This document shows positions 6,207 through 8,980 of a stretch of DNA of 8,980 bases, piece after piece. A model generated the notes under the pieces. The model had not been told where the DNA came from. It saw only the letters and a list, made by a program, of their open reading frames with translations, and did not search any database. Origin of the DNA: Gelria sp. (lineage in GTDB: Bacteria > Bacillota > Syntrophomonadia > Syntrophomonadales > Syntrophomonadaceae); the NCBI GenBank assembly GCA_012839665.1, contig DUMX01000006.1, forward strand, positions 1 through 8,980, written 5' to 3'. Position numbers and translations under genes: made by a program. Within the stretch, counting starts at the first letter, position 1. Each line of letters begins with the position of its first letter.

Positions 6207-7847
6207 TTACATCATACCCATTCCGCCACCGCCGCCCATGCCGCCCATACCGGCCATGGCTTTCATTTCATCCTCATTGGGGATTTCCGATACTACAGCT
6301 TCAGTTGTAAGTACCATGTATGCGATACTAGCCGCATTCTGCAAAGCCGAGCGGGTAACCTTGGCAGGGTCAATAATTCCAACTTTTACCATGTCTTCAT
6401 AAACCCCGGTCAGTGCATTATATCCAATCCCACGTTCAGCTTCTTTGACCTTTTCAACTACTACTGAGCCTTCTACCCCAGCGTTATTGGCAATCTGACG
6501 TAATGGTTCCTCCAGGGCTTTCTTAACCAGATTTACTCCAGTAAGTTCATCACCCTCAACTTCTATTTTTTCAATTGCGCTTATAATATTAAGCATTGCT
6601 ACACCGCCGCCAGGGACAATACCCTCTTCAACCGCAGCCTGAGTAGCTGCTAAAGCGTCCTCAATACGATGTTTTCTTTCTTTTAGTTCCGTTTCAGTGG
6701 CAGCCCCTACCTGTATAATAGCTACGCCACCGGATAACTTGGCCATTCTTTCCTGCAGTTTTTCTTTATCATATTCAGAATCGGTTTCATCCAATTGTCT
6801 CTTTATATTGGCAATGCGAGCCTTTACATCTTCTTCACCGCCAGCACCATCAACGATAATACATTCTTCTTTCTTTATTACTACCTGGCGAGCCCTACCC
6901 AGCATATCCAGGGATATGTTCTCCATACTGACTCCCAATTCTTCAGACGCCACCTGACCTTTAGTTAAAATAGCGATATCCTCCAGCATGGCCTTCCTTC
7001 TTTCACCAAAAGCAGGGGCCTTAACGGCTGCACAGGTGAAAGTACCCCTTAGTTTGTTAACTACCAAAGTAGCCAGGGCTTCTCCCTCGACTTCCTCGGC
7101 AATAAGTAACATGGGTTTCCCAGTCTGAACTACTTTTTCCAGTACTGGTAGAACCTCGTTAATCGAGGAAATTTTCTTATCGCTGATGAGAATATAGGGC
7201 TCTTCTAAGACTGCTTCCATCTTCTCAGCATTAGTAACCATATAAGGGGATATATAGCCACGGTCAAAGCTCATACCTTCAACCACTTCCAGAGAAGTTC
7301 CTACTGATTGGGATTCTTCAACGGTAATAACCCCGTCACGACCTACTTTCTCCATAGCATCGGCAATCAGGCTTCCGATTTCCGGGTCATCAGCAGAAAT
7401 AGCTGCCACCTGAGCGATAGCTTCTTTGGAATCTACTTCCTTACTTATCGCTTTTATCTCGTCTACAGCTGCCTTTACCGCTAATTCAATTCCTTTTCTC
7501 ATGATCATAGGATTAGCTCCGGCAGCAACGTTTTTCAGGCCTTCCTTAATCATAGCCTGCGCCAGTACGGTTGCTGTAGTAGTTCCGTCACCAGCTACAT
7601 CATTAGTCTTAATGGCTACTTCTTTAACTAACTGACAACCCAGGTTCTCCCAGGGATCTTCCAGGTCTATATCTCTGGCAATGGTAACACCGTCATTAGT
7701 TATACTAGGTGCCCCAAACTTACGGTCCAGAACAATATTGCGGCCTTTGGGGCCTAGAGTTACTTTTACAGTATTGGCCAGGGTATCTACGCCCCTTTCC
7801 AATGCCCTTCTAGCATCTTCGCCAAACTTTATTTCCTTGGCAATCAT
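6207..7847 (-). CDS. groEL: Chaperonin GroEL (Hsp60, 60 kDa subunit)
   Basis: This 546-residue protein is the subunit of the cytoplasmic double-ring chaperonin that folds proteins inside its cavity using ATP, capped by GroES. All key parts are present: LGPKGRNIVLD and NDGVTIARDI (Asp52) near the start, the ATP-binding GDGTTTATVLAQ with Asp87, the apical domain around 190-370, RIEDALAATQAAVEEGI with Asp397 (E. coli Asp398, catalytic for ATP hydrolysis) and PGGGVAML. It ends in the usual Gly-Met-rich tail (GMGGMGGGGGMGMM). GAAGGAGG lies 8 bases before the ATG. It follows groES by 21 bases and is cotranscribed with it under CIRCE/HrcA control. One small difference is a Cys71 where an alanine is common (LGCQLVKEV). 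Confidence 0.99.
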   Translation of the reverse strand: MIAKEIKFGEDARRALERGVDTLANTVKVTLGPKGRNIVLDRKFGAPSITNDGVTIARDIDLEDPWENLGCQLVKEVAIKTNDVAGDGTTTATVLAQAMIKEGLKNVAAGANPMIMRKGIELAVKAAVDEIKAISKEVDSKEAIAQVAAISADDPEIGSLIADAMEKVGRDGVITVEESQSVGTSLEVVEGMSFDRGYISPYMVTNAEKMEAVLEEPYILISDKKISSINEVLPVLEKVVQTGKPMLLIAEEVEGEALATLVVNKLRGTFTCAAVKAPAFGERRKAMLEDIAILTKGQVASEELGVSMENISLDMLGRARQVVIKKEECIIVDGAGGEEDVKARIANIKRQLDETDSEYDKEKLQERMAKLSGGVAIIQVGAATETELKERKHRIEDALAATQAAVEEGIVPGGGVAMLNIISAIEKIEVEGDELTGVNLVKKALEEPLRQIANNAGVEGSVVVEKVKEAERGIGYNALTGVYEDMVKVGIIDPAKVTRSALQNAASIAYMVLTTEAVVSEIPNEDEMKAMAGMGGMGGGGGMGMM

Positions 7848-7868
7848 TTATTTAGCCTCCTTCTTTCG

Positions 7869-8159
7869 TTAATTTAGTTTTGCCAGTATGTCCCGCTCGG
7901 CCATAATTAAGTATTCTTCTCCGTCAAGCTTAATTTCGGTACCGGCATATTTGGAGAAAATAACCCGATCGCCAACAGCTACGGTCATAGGCAGCCTTTC
8001 TCCCTTATCGTTCATCACGCCGGGACCGACTGCCAGCACTTCACCTTCCTGAGGTTTTTCTTTGGCTGTATCGGGAACATACAGCCCGCTTTTGGTTTTT
8101 TCTTCAGTAACTTCCATAACTTTAACAACTAGCTTGTCTGATAATGGTTGGATCCTCAA
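7869..8159 (-). CDS. groES: Co-chaperonin GroES (Hsp10), TTG start
   Basis: This is the 10 kDa lid of the chaperonin: seven copies cap a GroEL ring and close the folding chamber. I choose the TTG at 8157-8159, giving 96 residues, the normal length. It is preceded by a GGGGG-containing ribosome binding site 7 bases away, and the protein then begins at RIQPLSDKLVV, where family members begin. The upstream in-frame ATG at 8201 would add 14 unrelated residues and start inside the CIRCE operator, so it is rejected. The mobile loop that grips GroEL is at about 17-35, with GLYVPD as the contact segment. The roof-loop region is near 45-57, and the C-terminal strand is YLIMAERDILAKL. groEL follows 21 bases after the stop. 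Confidence 0.97.
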   Translation of the reverse strand: MRIQPLSDKLVVKVMEVTEEKTKSGLYVPDTAKEKPQEGEVLAVGPGVMNDKGERLPMTVAVGDRVIFSKYAGTEIKLDGEEYLIMAERDILAKLN

Positions 8160-8165
8160 AGGTAT

Positions 8166-8174
8166 ACCCCCTTC
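8166..8174 (-). promoter_or_regulatory. Ribosome binding site that fixes the groES TTG start
   Basis: The minus strand reads GAAGGGGGT, with 7 bases to the TTG at 8159. Together with the family's usual N-terminus this decides for TTG over the upstream ATG at 8201. Confidence 0.8.
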
Positions 8175-8190
8175 AAAATTAGTGGTGTTG

Positions 8191-8217
8191 TTAGCACTCA
8201 ATGAGTGCGAGTGCTAA
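8191..8217. promoter_or_regulatory. CIRCE operator (HrcA binding site)
   Basis: TTAGCACTC (8191-8199), nine bases, then GAGTGCTAA (8209-8217) match the CIRCE consensus perfectly. It lies in the untranslated leader, just after the predicted transcription start and before the groES ribosome binding site. The heat-shock repressor HrcA binds such sites and lets go on heat or misfolding stress. The hrcA gene is not in the window. Confidence 0.98.
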
Positions 8218-8229
8218 CATGTAATTATA

Positions 8230-8258
8230 ATATTAGGCGAGACTATGGAAGTATTCAA
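8230..8258 (-). promoter_or_regulatory. Sigma-A-type promoter of groES-groEL
   Basis: On the minus strand, TTGAAT (8253-8258) and TAATAT (8230-8235) are separated by 17 bases. A TATAAT at 8224-8229 is also present, but 23 bases from this -35, so the first pair is preferred. The start would fall near 8222, placing CIRCE at the very beginning of the transcript. Confidence 0.75.
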
Positions 8259-8342
8259 ATTAGATTATCCCTGAAATCTGCCCAATACTATCGATTTATA
8301 TTATGCTACTGTTATTTTCTTTTTATACCTCTTATTATCATT

Positions 8343-8362
8343 ATTTTTCGTAATTTTTCGTA
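8343..8362. repeat. Tandem 10-base repeat
   Basis: ATTTTTCGTA occurs twice back to back, immediately past the mogA stop codon. It looks like a small slip duplication in an AT-rich spacer. The spacer (8218-8364) otherwise holds only the groES promoter, and I find no hairpin terminator for mogA in it. Confidence 0.7.
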
Positions 8363-8364
8363 GG

Positions 8365-8853
8365 CTACTCCTGTCCACATTCGCCGGCACTGCCTGCCAG
8401 TATCTCCAGTCCGTGTCCCAAAGCCGGTAATATAGCCTCCAGAGATTCACGTACTCCCCTGACACTTCCAGGCATATTAATTATCAAGGTTTTACCCCGA
8501 ATTCCAGCAACTGCCCGTGACAACATGGCCTTGGGGGTCTTTTGCAAACCATAATAACGTATAGCTTCCGATATTCCCGGTGTCGTTTTTTCTATGACCT
8601 CCAGGGTGGCATCCGGTGTTACATCACGGTCAGAAAACCCGGTTCCACCAGAAGTAAGTAATAAATCCAAAGCCAAAAAATCACAGGCATTACGTAATTT
8701 TTCGGCTATAATATCTTTTTCATCCGGAACGATTTCATAATATTCTATACTGTAGCCAGGACCCAGCATCTCTTCTATTTTTTTCCCGCTCAGGTCTTCC
8801 CGCTCACCGCGGGCACCTTTATCACTCATAACTAATATCCCGATACGAAACAT
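8365..8853 (-). CDS. mogA: MogA/MoaB-family molybdopterin biosynthesis protein
   Basis: This 162-residue cytoplasmic protein belongs to the MoaB/MogA family, which binds molybdopterin and, in MogA, adenylates it so that molybdate or tungstate can be inserted. Visible family motifs are RIGILVMSDKGARGERED at the start, LLLTSGGTGFSDRDVTPDAT (residues 64-83; the TSGGTG loop and Asp77 form the active site) and the late loop INMPGSVRGV (125-134). Length and ends fit the family. Its ATG shares one base with the TAA of the MOSC gene upstream, showing a cofactor operon. The cofactor would serve enzymes such as formate dehydrogenases, but none is visible here. The names mogA and moaB are used loosely for such proteins; activity is inferred from family. 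Confidence 0.93.
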   Translation of the reverse strand: MFRIGILVMSDKGARGEREDLSGKKIEEMLGPGYSIEYYEIVPDEKDIIAEKLRNACDFLALDLLLTSGGTGFSDRDVTPDATLEVIEKTTPGISEAIRYYGLQKTPKAMLSRAVAGIRGKTLIINMPGSVRGVRESLEAILPALGHGLEILAGSAGECGQE

Positions 8854-8980
8854 TAAATCACCTCTACAGAATCGCCCTTACGTATTTCTCCGCCCTCAAT
8901 AACCCGGCAAAACAAACCTTCATAGGGCAAAAGGGTGACACCCAGGGTCCGGGTTACTACACTGGGGTGATCCTCTTTAC
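8853..8980 (-). CDS. MOSC-domain protein, C-terminal end only
   Basis: The last 41 codons of a gene that begins beyond the right edge. The closing stretch, YEGLFCRVIEGGEIRKGDSV, is the typical end of a MOSC domain, a fold shared with molybdenum cofactor sulfurases and found in small stand-alone proteins thought to handle sulfur or metal in cofactor work. Such small MOSC genes are common beside mogA/moaB in Firmicutes, and the TAATG overlap with the mogA start supports joint translation. The conserved MOSC cysteine lies in the part not seen. Confidence 0.85.
   Translation of the reverse strand, partial: KEDHPSVVTRTLGVTLLPYEGLFCRVIEGGEIRKGDSVEVI

Noticed and set aside
6192..7872. Several plus-strand frames opposite groEL
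   Set aside because: They are antisense shadows of a highly conserved gene with biased codon use.
8160..8201. N-terminal extension of GroES from the ATG at 8201
   Set aside because: The start lies in the CIRCE spacer, the added residues match nothing in the family, and a better placed site supports TTG at 8159.
1..8980. CRISPR arrays, tRNA or rRNA genes, insertion-sequence ends
   Set aside because: I looked for regularly spaced repeats, tRNA-like cloverleaf ends and transposase motifs and found none I could support.

Overview
The window looks like the chromosome of an anaerobic, syntrophic-type Clostridia/Firmicutes bacterium. Moderate G+C, strong AGGAGG ribosome binding sites, a CIRCE-controlled groES-groEL operon with a sigma-A-like promoter, and an RND pump in a Firmicutes-like background fit a Syntrophomonas-like member of the Syntrophomonadaceae. 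That assignment is inferred from protein character and was not checked by a search. Every gene I can support lies on the minus strand, so transcription runs from high to low coordinates.

Right end (about 8850-8980 down to 6163): the tail of a MOSC-domain protein overlaps a MogA/MoaB-type molybdopterin gene (TAATG junction). The heat-shock operon follows: a promoter at 8230-8258, a perfect CIRCE operator at 8191-8217, groES from a TTG start at 8159, then groEL, closed by a 13-bp-stem terminator at 6163-6193.

Middle (6110 to 2454): an extended -10 promoter precedes an unrecognised four-helix membrane protein, then a full-length 1009-residue RND efflux permease. No membrane fusion protein or outer-membrane partner gene is visible next to it.

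Left part (2413 to 1): an accessory or defence-like stretch. It starts with a RelB/RelE-type toxin-antitoxin pair whose genes overlap by ATGA and whose promoter carries a palindromic operator candidate. Next come two gene scraps: the intact-looking first codons of what resembles a PLD/helicase defence gene, running straight into the frameshifted tail of what resembles an Eco57I/TaqI-like DNA methyltransferase. The window ends in a visibly AT-rich gene for an OLD-like ABC-type ATPase with a TOPRIM-like segment. It is open to the window edge but has no ATG, GTG or TTG start. The simplest reading is a decayed restriction or defence locus that lost its centre by deletion and kept its flanking ATPase gene. 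This is the most interesting part of the window.
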